In this document: piece after piece, positions 8,469 through 15,073 of the stretch
How positions within the stretch are numbered: the first letter of the stretch is position 1
Layout of the letters: every line of letters starts with the position of its first letter
DNA from: Sediminicola arcticus
Lineage (GTDB): Bacteria; Bacteroidota; Bacteroidia; Flavobacteriales; Flavobacteriaceae
Assembly (NCBI RefSeq): GCF_040566695.1
Contig: NZ_JBEXAE010000004.1
Span: forward strand, 1 to 64,000
Reading direction: 5' to 3'
Length of the DNA stretch: 64,000 bases
Made by a program: the position numbers and the translations under genes
Notes under the pieces: model-generated
The model's input: the letters and a program-made list of their open reading frames with translations, nothing else
What the model was told of the DNA's origin: nothing
Database searches by the model: none

Positions 8469-9041
8469 ATGAAGAGATTTGATTTTAAAGAAATTCTTGA
8501 AATTACTTGTCGTCTTTATGTATTCTTTTTCTTAACTGTTTATGGGATAGGAAAGGTTATTGGAGGTCAATTTTACACAGCGGCAAGAATACCAGATGAA
8601 ATAGCTCAAATGCCGATCGGACTAGTGCCAGACTTTGAATTGGCTTGGGTTTTCATGGGTCGTTCATATGGATATATTCTATTCATTGCTCTAGCTGAAA
8701 TTATTGGGGCTTTTTTACTACTCTTTAATAAAACCAAACTAGTCGGAACCCTTATATTAATCCCAATAATGGTAAACGTAATTGTATTCGATATTTTTTT
8801 CCTTGACGAATATGGAGCATTAGCAGGTGCAACATTATATCTTTTAATGCTACTTATAATCGTTGTAATCAATAAGGAAAAAATGAGTGATATTTTGATA
8901 GAACTGGTTAGTACTGAAGTACAGCTTAAGACATCATCCAAGGAAAAAACCCTTAAATATTCAATAGTTCTAGTTATAATAGTTTTAATTTTTATTGGAG
9001 ATCAATTAATTGTGAACTTCCTTGGGTATGGAAAAGGATAA
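8469..9041 (+). CDS. DoxX-like integral membrane protein (paralogue 2)
   Basis: This 190-residue protein is homologous to 4585-5169 over its whole length, with the same four-helix core, the GGQFY motif near residue 35, LAWVFMGRSYGYILF near 60-75 and LILIPIM-N-FDIFFLDEYGAL near 92-115. The divergence (roughly half the residues identical by eye) shows an old duplication or two separate acquisitions. A charged cytoplasmic loop precedes a last hydrophobic segment at the C-terminus. The function is unknown; DoxX-like is the closest fold-level guess. Confidence 0.75.
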   Translation: MKRFDFKEILEITCRLYVFFFLTVYGIGKVIGGQFYTAARIPDEIAQMPIGLVPDFELAWVFMGRSYGYILFIALAEIIGAFLLLFNKTKLVGTLILIPIMVNVIVFDIFFLDEYGALAGATLYLLMLLIIVVINKEKMSDILIELVSTEVQLKTSSKEKTLKYSIVLVIIVLIFIGDQLIVNFLGYGKG

Positions 9042-9066
9042 AAAATTGGTGAAATAGTTCTAAATC

Positions 9067-9150
9067 CAAGGCTTTGGGCTTGTATCAAAGTTTGTGCTTA
9101 ACCGAAAGTTTGGTGCTTCCAAATCCCCTACTTTTCATATACTTACCGTT
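9067..9150. repeat. 84-bp direct repeat, copy B
   Basis: It matches copy A (91-174) at 76 of 84 positions. Its last bases CCGTTA overlap the stop codon of the integrase remnant. Here no gene follows on the + strand, so it marks the right border of the first part of the cassette zone. Confidence 0.75.
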
Positions 9151-9413
9151 ACCTAAGTTTTCTAGAAATCCTTTCCATCTCCTCACTAACTCTTTTCTGT
9201 AAAATCTTCCCATAGTAATCTTGTGTAATCTTTATACTGCAATGTCCCAAAAGTTCACTAACAATCTCCATAGGAACATCATTGTAAAGCAACATAGTGG
9301 ACGCAAATGTCTTTCTAGCTATGGTGACTTATAGATTTGTTAATACCTACAATCCCCCCTATTTCCTTTAGCTAGGAATTGATTTTTTGATTACTGAATT
9401 TTGGAAGTACTGA
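9149..9413 (-). pseudogene. C-terminal remnant of a tyrosine recombinase
   Basis: The minus strand encodes the end of a Bacteroidota-type site-specific integrase. In order it reads VLPKFSNQKINS, a TAG stop, LKEIGGIVGINKSISHH, a frameshift, then ARKTFASTMLLYNDVPMEIV, SELLGHCSIKITQDYYGKIL and a tail ending RKLR. The HxxR box (split by the frameshift), the LLGH histidine and the catalytic tyrosine (ITQDYYG) are visible; the N-terminal core-binding domain is absent. The sequence resembles transposon or phage integrases of Bacteroidota more than IntI, and no IntI-specific patch is seen. Confidence 0.85.
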
Positions 9414-9535
9414 TCAATCCCCTATTCAACATATAATAGATTAAAACTACTCCTAGAATTTAGCCCAGGGCTAAAAAACAATCAAAAGTGTTTATCTCCC
9501 GAAGCATAAATGGTGAAACAACTTCTTTATAAAAG

Positions 9536-9599
9536 ATATATATAACATATGTTATATATATTCTATATTTGAAATGTATAGAACATATGTTATATACAT
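9536..9599. promoter_or_regulatory. Twin 26-bp palindromes upstream of the cytochrome c gene
   Basis: Two palindromes share the core AACATATGTT. The first (9536-9561) is perfect over 26 bp, and the second (9574-9599) has a single mismatched pair. Their centres are 38 bp apart, close to 3.6 helical turns. They lie 34-97 bp before the ATG at 9633, so they could be operators or recombination sites. No regulator gene is adjacent. Confidence 0.65.
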
Positions 9600-9632
9600 A
9601 ATTGTTATGCAAAATCAAAACCCGGATTTCAT

Positions 9633-10448
9633 ATGAGTAAAATTAATTCAATACTAATTATGATCGTGTGTTTTTTTATGAGTTGTTCGCCCAGCAACAA
9701 TTCAGAAAGTATCTCCAAATCAGGAAGCAATCAAGTTAACGAGACTAAACTAATTTTTGATATTGACTCACTTCTAAACAAAGAAAAACTTGATACAATC
9801 CAGATAAAGCTCGATTGGGTCACAAAGAAGGCAAATAAACGATATAAAGGAGTATCAACGAAGTATTTATTTTCAAAATTAATTACGAATCACAAAATAG
9901 ATACCACAAATAAAGAGGTTATTTTTTTATGTAAAGACGGTTATTCTGCTAGGGTTCCATTTTATCAATTATTGACTGAAAAAGGGTATCTTGTTAATAA
10001 AGATGTAGATGCCAGACTCCAATGGGATGAGGAGATTGATGAAAAATTTACTCCTTGTTATTTGGTTTGGAGTATTGATAAGGATGAAAATAATTTCAGC
10101 TTTCCTTATGGAATAATTCAAATAAAAATTGTGGATATTAATGAAGAATATAAGGATGCAAACCCCATAAATGGCACACAGAATGTACATAAAGGATTTT
10201 CAATTTTTAAAAAGCAATGCATAAAGTGCCATCCGATAAATAAGGTAGGAGGAGTAGTTGGTCCAGAGTTAAATACTCCAATGAATGTAACGGAATATTG
10301 GAAAATTGAGCATCTTGAGAGTTTTATTCTAAATCCAGATAAATACAGATACAATAGTAAAATGCCAACAATACACGACTTAAGTAATAATGATGTTAAA
10401 TTAATAATTGAATATCTGAAACACATGTCAAAAAATAAAAAATTCTAA
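9633..10448 (+). CDS. Cytochrome c lipoprotein with an N-terminal molybdopterin-oxidoreductase-like domain
   Basis: The 271-residue protein starts with a lipoprotein signal (CFFMSC, Cys about 18). Residues about 60-165 resemble the small binding domain of molybdopterin oxidoreductases (VSTKYLFSKLI, then a LCKDGYSARVPF strand), without a recognisable cofactor cysteine. The C-terminal part is a mono-haem cytochrome c with CIKCH near residue 196 and a distal methionine candidate in SKMPTIHDLS near 250. It is therefore probably an envelope electron carrier. Its partner is not in the window. Twin palindromes lie upstream. Confidence 0.75.
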   Translation: MSKINSILIMIVCFFMSCSPSNNSESISKSGSNQVNETKLIFDIDSLLNKEKLDTIQIKLDWVTKKANKRYKGVSTKYLFSKLITNHKIDTTNKEVIFLCKDGYSARVPFYQLLTEKGYLVNKDVDARLQWDEEIDEKFTPCYLVWSIDKDENNFSFPYGIIQIKIVDINEEYKDANPINGTQNVHKGFSIFKKQCIKCHPINKVGGVVGPELNTPMNVTEYWKIEHLESFILNPDKYRYNSKMPTIHDLSNNDVKLIIEYLKHMSKNKKF

Positions 10449-10810
10449 AAATGACTTATCATAACACGCGCTCATAAATAATTGCCGGATGGCAGTAAAT
10501 TCAAATGTTGTAGCCCACACTATGTTCGGTTTTGCTAAACAGATAGGTTTCCAGCAATCGACTACTATTCATAGTGCAAACCGTTAGCACCAATGGTGCG
10601 CAAATAATCCAAGCAGTACGGAGGGGGAACCTTAAATAAATAATTAGACCAAGGCTCGGGCAAAGCCAATCCTTTTTAAATTGCCTACCAATGTTTGCGC
10701 ATGCAGAACGCACTCACCCCCTAGCCCGACTAATAAAAGGCAATTTATAAAAGGTTTAAGGGAGTTAAGGTGATCATAACGCCTTCACTATGGCCTGGGC
10801 GAAACCACAT
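10449..10810. other. Gene-less structured region including attC-like spacer S8
   Basis: No gene can be supported here. A palindromic unit at about 10508-10590 (CACACTATG facing CATAGTG and ending ACCGTTAGCACC) resembles the other spacers. Beyond it are nested inverted repeats: TGCGCAAA (10597-10604) with TTTGCGCA (10694-10701), and CCTTTTTAAATTGCCT (10671-10686) with a near-perfect partner at 10738-10754. The GC content is higher than in the surrounding spacers. It may be an RNA-forming element or a fused pair of spacers. Confidence 0.5.
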
Positions 10811-10952
10811 ACGATAACTGGCCTATAATACATTTTTTAGCTTATTTACTACAATTCAAAAGTTTTCGTACATTTAATCCGGCACGATTCACAGCTCGAT
10901 TTGATTAATATCAAATCTCAACAACGGAATTATAGCCTAACCGTTAGCAACA
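10811..10952. repeat. attC-like spacer S9 (130-bp repeat family, copy 2)
   Basis: It is about 80% identical to spacer S6. TGGCCTATAAT near its left end pairs with ATTATAGCCTA near the right end, which closes in ACCGTTAGCAACAA. The next ATG is at 10962. An inner hairpin TTTGATTAATATCAAA sits at about 10900-10915. Confidence 0.65.
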
Positions 10953-10961
10953 ATATCAAAT

Positions 10962-12512
10962 ATGAAAAATCGCATCGAATCAATTCTGAAATTGAGCACT
11001 TGCTATATGATTGGTTTGATTGCATTGACTTCTTGTAATTCAAACAATAACACAAAACAAGAAAAAGATTTTTGCGCCAGTATTCATAGGAATGACACGT
11101 TATCCCTTTCCCAAGAACTTGAAGATATAAAAGGTCTAATGGATACCCTGACGGGCGTTTACGTCCTGGAAGATGGTAGTGGTTCGATGGTGGCCAGGGC
11201 ATGGTTAAGTGAATATGCCGAAAAGACCATAGATATTCAATATTTCATTTTTTCAATAGACAATGTCGGACTTATCGCTTGTGACTATTTGATAAGAGCT
11301 GCTGATCGAGGGGTTCAAATAAGAATAATTGTTGATGATATTATGGTTGATGCCGACATTCAAGATATATTAATGTTTAATTCTCATGAAAATATTACAG
11401 TCAAAATATATAACCCAGGTGTCAATTTAGGTAAGAACATTTTTAATAAAATCAAGAAATTCACATCAGATTTTAGATCTGCCAATCAACGGATGCATAA
11501 CAAAACCTTCGTTGTGGATGGTAAAATAGTAATCACTGGCGGTCGGAATATTGCTGATGAATATTTTGACTATGATCATGAATATAATTTTCGGGATAGG
11601 GATATTCTATTGTTAGGTAAGGGATCAAAACAAGTAAATAAATCCTTTAATGAATTTTGGAATAGCTCATTGAGTAAAAATGTAACTGATATCATAAAAG
11701 AAGATTCTGATATAGTCTATCCAATAAATAGATTCGACAACCTTCATGAATACGCTTGTAATCCAGATAATTTTTGGCCACAAGTAAGAGAACGGATAGC
11801 GAATTTACCAGCTGCATTCAATACAATAAAGAACTCTGGTGATCTGGTTTGGTTGGATGATGTTGAGTTCATTTCAGACAAGCCAGGCAAAAATGATGGC
11901 AAAAATGGTTTGGGAGGAGGTGGAGTTTCAACCAATGCCTTAATTGATCTGATTAAACATGCCAAATCATCTATTGATATTCAGACGCCCTATTTAATTA
12001 CAACAGAGCTAAGTCGAAATTTATTCAGAGAAGCCGTAGAAAGTGGAGTGAAAATCAGAATACTCACTAATAGTCTTGCGTCAACAGACAATGTTGAGGC
12101 TTTTAGCAGCTATCAAAGTGACAGAGAAAAATTATTAGGAACAGGGGTTAGCATATATGAATTTCGCCCAGATGCTGAAGAACGAACTAGAATAATGACC
12201 GGTGAACTTCAAGAAACGTTGCAACATAAACCAATATTTGGACTTCATGCAAAATCAATGGTTATTGATAAAAAAACAACCGTTATTGGAACATTTAATC
12301 TTGATCCTAGAAGTGCCAATTTGAACACGGAGTGTATCGTTATTGTTCAATCCTATAAAATTTCAAAAGGAGTCTTAGTTGGAATGGAAGAAGAATTCCG
12401 CCCTGAAAACTCCTGGAAAACAACATTAGACTATAATCCCGATTTGGAAGTTAATAAGATCAAACGTTTAAAAACTTGGACGAGAAAAATTATCCCTAAG
12501 GAAATTTTATAA
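10962..12512 (+). CDS. Phospholipase D family lipoprotein (cardiolipin synthase-like)
   Basis: The 516-residue protein has a lipoprotein signal (LIALTSC, Cys about 25) and two PLD/HKD motifs: HNKTFVVDGKIVITGGRN near 178-195 and HAKSMVIDKKTTVIGTFN near 428-445. Both contain H-x-K-x4-D, so the enzyme should be active as a phosphatidyl transferase or hydrolase on the envelope side. A DIQYFIF strand precedes the first motif, as in cardiolipin synthases and YmdC-like proteins. Unlike ClsA it has a lipoprotein signal instead of two N-terminal membrane helices. It lies alone between spacers S9 and S10. Confidence 0.85.
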   Translation: MKNRIESILKLSTCYMIGLIALTSCNSNNNTKQEKDFCASIHRNDTLSLSQELEDIKGLMDTLTGVYVLEDGSGSMVARAWLSEYAEKTIDIQYFIFSIDNVGLIACDYLIRAADRGVQIRIIVDDIMVDADIQDILMFNSHENITVKIYNPGVNLGKNIFNKIKKFTSDFRSANQRMHNKTFVVDGKIVITGGRNIADEYFDYDHEYNFRDRDILLLGKGSKQVNKSFNEFWNSSLSKNVTDIIKEDSDIVYPINRFDNLHEYACNPDNFWPQVRERIANLPAAFNTIKNSGDLVWLDDVEFISDKPGKNDGKNGLGGGGVSTNALIDLIKHAKSSIDIQTPYLITTELSRNLFREAVESGVKIRILTNSLASTDNVEAFSSYQSDREKLLGTGVSIYEFRPDAEERTRIMTGELQETLQHKPIFGLHAKSMVIDKKTTVIGTFNLDPRSANLNTECIVIVQSYKISKGVLVGMEEEFRPENSWKTTLDYNPDLEVNKIKRLKTWTRKIIPKEIL

Positions 12513-12520
12513 GCTAATAA

Positions 12521-12577
12521 TACCGTTGCTAACAAAGCCTAAACTGCATTGAAACGCAGTTTAGGCTTTGTTAGCCT
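12521..12577. repeat. attC-like palindromic spacer S10
   Basis: A perfect 20-bp hairpin (left arm 12528-12547, right arm 12556-12575) surrounds the loop ATTGAAAC, the same loop as in S7. The outer ends are CCGTTGCTAAC and GTTAGCC. No T-run follows, which argues against a simple terminator. The next ATG is 20 bp downstream. Confidence 0.7.
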
Positions 12578-12596
12578 TCATTAAAAAAAACCGAAT

Positions 12597-13976
12597 ATGA
12601 AACAAATAATTTTATTGATTTTGACATTAGCACTAGCAGCAACAGGTTGTCAGAATGAGAAGCAAGATTCTAATGCAACATCTTTAGAAGTCTATGCCGA
12701 TTCATTATTTCAAGCAAGCATTGATAGTGCACAAATTGCAGGGGCTTCAATTTTAGTGTTTCAAAAAGATAAAATGCTGTTAAATAAATCTTATGGATAT
12801 GCAAGCTTGGAACTTGCTGCGCCAATTCCAAGTAATGGTATTTTTGATATTGGCTCTGTAACCAAACAATTCACAGCTGCTGCCATTTTAAAATTAGTAG
12901 AAACTGGTAAGCTTTCATTAAATGATGACTTTACAAAATATCTCGAATTTGATACTAAAGGTCGGAAAATTACCATTGCTCAATTACTTGACCATACCTC
13001 TGGACTTGCACAATCTCCTACTGGTAAGGATGAGTTCACTCAGATGACTTTCGATGAATTCCCTCATAAGCTTACAGTGCAATTGGTGGAACCAAAAGAA
13101 TTTTTACATGAGCCAGGAGAGGCCTTAATTTATAACAATGTCGCTTTTGTTTTCCTAGGTTTGATTATTGAAAAAGTAAGCGGACAGCCCTATGAAGCTT
13201 ATTTAAAAGAGACCTTTTTTGACCCTTTAGGAATGCATAGCACCTCTTTTGGTTCCAATTCCAAAGTAGTAAAAAATAAAGTGAATGGCTATAATTATGA
13301 CCCAAACGGCCTTCAACAAATGGATTATCTGAATTATTACATACCCTATTCTGCTGGTTCGCTTGTAAGTAGCAACGAAGATTTACTCATTTGGACGCGA
13401 GCATTACATAATGGCAAAGTGCTTTCCGAGCCAATGTATCAATCAATGATTAGTCCAAGCAAATTGAATGACGGTACGCCTGTAAGTTATGCTAAAGGAT
13501 TGGTCAATTTCTCGAATTACGGATACAAAGAAATCTCTCACGGAGGAGCCATCGCGGGATTTTCTTCTTTCGTGCAATATTATCCTGACGATGATTTATA
13601 CATCATAACTTTAGTAAACACAATAGGGCCAAAAAAAACAGGGCGGTTTTTTGGCTATGAAATTACTTGGAAATTACTGGACAAAAAGGAATATGAACAA
13701 GCTACGTTGGATATTGACACCAACGCCATCCAAGGCATATACACTGGACAAACAAGAGGCGGCAAAGATTCAGATGGCAAACAAGCCATAGAGATTAAGT
13801 CTATAGAAAATGGAATTACCCGACAGGTCATGGGAGAAGAAAAAATAGACACCTTAAAAGTATATGTTGGCAACAATACGTGGATGGATGGAAACGATAA
13901 AATCATAATAGAAAATAACAAGTATCGTGTCGATAAGATATACAATTATTACATTCTTAAAAAGGATAATAAATAA
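12597..13976 (+). CDS. Serine hydrolase of the class C beta-lactamase fold, lipoprotein
   Basis: The 459-residue protein has a lipoprotein signal (ALAATGC, Cys about 18). The catalytic set of this fold is complete: SVTK near residues 86-89, YNN near 177-179 and HGG near 314-316. Proteins like this include D-aminopeptidases, esterases and penicillin-binding-protein homologues; beta-lactam resistance is not implied. A C-terminal extension of about 100 residues (after residue 360, with IQGIYTGQT) resembles the small barrel often attached to this family. It is the last intact gene of the cassette zone. Confidence 0.85.
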   Translation: MKQIILLILTLALAATGCQNEKQDSNATSLEVYADSLFQASIDSAQIAGASILVFQKDKMLLNKSYGYASLELAAPIPSNGIFDIGSVTKQFTAAAILKLVETGKLSLNDDFTKYLEFDTKGRKITIAQLLDHTSGLAQSPTGKDEFTQMTFDEFPHKLTVQLVEPKEFLHEPGEALIYNNVAFVFLGLIIEKVSGQPYEAYLKETFFDPLGMHSTSFGSNSKVVKNKVNGYNYDPNGLQQMDYLNYYIPYSAGSLVSSNEDLLIWTRALHNGKVLSEPMYQSMISPSKLNDGTPVSYAKGLVNFSNYGYKEISHGGAIAGFSSFVQYYPDDDLYIITLVNTIGPKKTGRFFGYEITWKLLDKKEYEQATLDIDTNAIQGIYTGQTRGGKDSDGKQAIEIKSIENGITRQVMGEEKIDTLKVYVGNNTWMDGNDKIIIENNKYRVDKIYNYYILKKDNK

Positions 13977-13985
13977 CTGATTGCA

Positions 13986-14059
13986 ACAAAGAACTGAGCT
14001 AAAATACAAACAAATTCTTCTTTAATCTGAGACATTATTATTCTAGGCTCATAGATTCA
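13986..14059. repeat. 74-bp repeat, copy 2
   Basis: It matches 5179-5252 at 65 of 74 positions. It begins 10 bp after the beta-lactamase-like gene and leads into a gene fragment, as copy 1 does. It marks the end of the cassette zone. Confidence 0.7.
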
Positions 14060-14072
14060 AAAATTAGATTCT

Positions 14073-14300
14073 TTGAGAATACCATTTGTTCAGAGGTTTT
14101 TTGTGAGAGGCCAAACGGATGATGGTATTCCCTTAAGTGGAGAAGAAATTGAATCACAATTTCTTGCTAATCGTTTTCAAGGTGTTATAATTTTAGTAGG
14201 AAGTGATTATTTAGAGTATAGCATAAGAGGTGCTACTATAGTTTCTAACTATTTTGACTTCAGAAATACCGTAAGTGATATTAATGATGCATGTAATTAA
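14073..14300 (+). pseudogene. Unrecognised gene fragment
   Basis: A 75-codon frame opens with TTG at 14073 directly after the 74-bp repeat and has no ribosome-binding site. The sequence (IPLSGEEIESQFLANRFQG, then VIILVGSDYLEYSIRGATIV) is soluble and looks coding, but I do not recognise the family. It is most likely the tail of a gene truncated at the repeat junction. Confidence 0.4.
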
Positions 14301-14398
14301 AACTAATTATTTATATGAGATAATTAACTCCGACAACTTGGTAGTTTATTATCAATAATTGACGTAGATAAATTACTAAGTAGAACTATTAAAAGAAG

Positions 14399-14430
14399 AA
14401 AAGGTAGTCCGGCAACAGGCCACCTTTTTT
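14399..14430 (+). terminator. Likely rho-independent terminator
   Basis: AAAAGGTAGTCC pairs imperfectly with GGCCACCTTTT around GGCAACA and is followed by six T. It lies 98 bp after the fragment at 14073-14300 and marks the edge of the accessory zone. Confidence 0.6.
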
Positions 14431-14492
14431 AATTCCTGTATTTTTTTGGATGTGAACTTAATTCGGTTAACATAAAATAAAGGATCCTTTCT

Positions 14493-14675
14493 TTAATTTT
14501 TCTTTTTCTTCTGCTGTCCAGGGGCATAGGCTTTGGCCGATTTGCTGCCAGTTGCCTTTTTGACCTGTCCTGGGGCGGAACTTTTCCCACTCAAATGAAT
14601 AGTGGATTTACAACCTGAAGATAACCCTATCACAAGGACAAGGATGATGCTTATTTTTAATATTCTAATGAACAT
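14493..14675 (-). CDS. Small basic lipoprotein
   Basis: This 60-residue protein has a signal peptide ending LSSGC (Cys about 22) and a short mature tail rich in Lys, Ser and Ala with the partly repeated element APGQ-KKATGSKSAK-APGQQKKK. Small lipoproteins with this PGQxKK tail are common in Flavobacteriia and are conserved but uncharacterised. It stands alone on the minus strand. An A-rich stretch precedes the ATG. Confidence 0.75.
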   Translation of the reverse strand: MFIRILKISIILVLVIGLSSGCKSTIHLSGKSSAPGQVKKATGSKSAKAYAPGQQKKKKN

Positions 14676-15073
14676 AACTTAAAATTTAAGTTGGTGAAAT
14701 TATGTTATTTTAAGATTGCTTGGTGCTTGGTGAGAAAATAATTTTTTACGTAAATTTTAGTCTCAAGTATTGTTTTTGAAGTAAAAGAATATTTTACAGA
14801 AATGCTGATACCCACAATTTATAAGTGTTATTTAGGCATTCTGCAACAATTAATTTCTCCTAGTTGATTGGTGGGAATAATTTTCTTAATAAACAGATTG
14901 ATTATGATTTGGTCACCATAACAAATAACCAAAAAAAATACACGAAAAGCTGATAGGGCAATATTGCAAAATAATCTTGCCCTTGGTGTCTTAGAATTAA
15001 AAGGAACAAATTCAAAGGATTTAGAGAGTATATGGAAATATGAGATGAAAGATTGGCTAATATTGGCTATTGT
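14676..15073. other. 398-bp gap with weak coding traces
   Basis: No complete gene is supported. On the + strand a short open stretch (about 14963-15081) reads NNLALGVLELKGTNSKDLES and looks like a protein tail, but it has no start or partner. The longer minus-strand frame 14828-15076 overlaps the end of the kinase remnant and has no family match I can name. Confidence 0.4.

Noticed and set aside
9149..9413. The tyrosine recombinase remnant as the missing IntI of the cassette array.
   Set aside because: The surviving sequence (LLGHCSIKITQDYYG and the basic tail) resembles Bacteroidota transposon or phage integrases, and no IntI-specific insertion is visible; but only the C-terminal part is left, so the point cannot be fully settled.
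7527..10915. TGATTAACATCA (about 7529) and TGATTAATATCA (about 10902) look like two more CRP/FNR boxes.
   Set aside because: Both lie inside the 130-bp spacer repeat (S6 and S9) as part of a larger hairpin TTTGATTAAyATCAAA, and no -7 octamer lies at 23 bp. They are better explained as a spacer stem.
12528..12575. The perfect 20-bp hairpin after the phospholipase D gene as a simple terminator.
   Set aside because: There is no T-run after the stem, the loop is shared with S7, and the outer ends carry the GTTAGC-type core of the other spacers. A secondary terminating effect remains possible.
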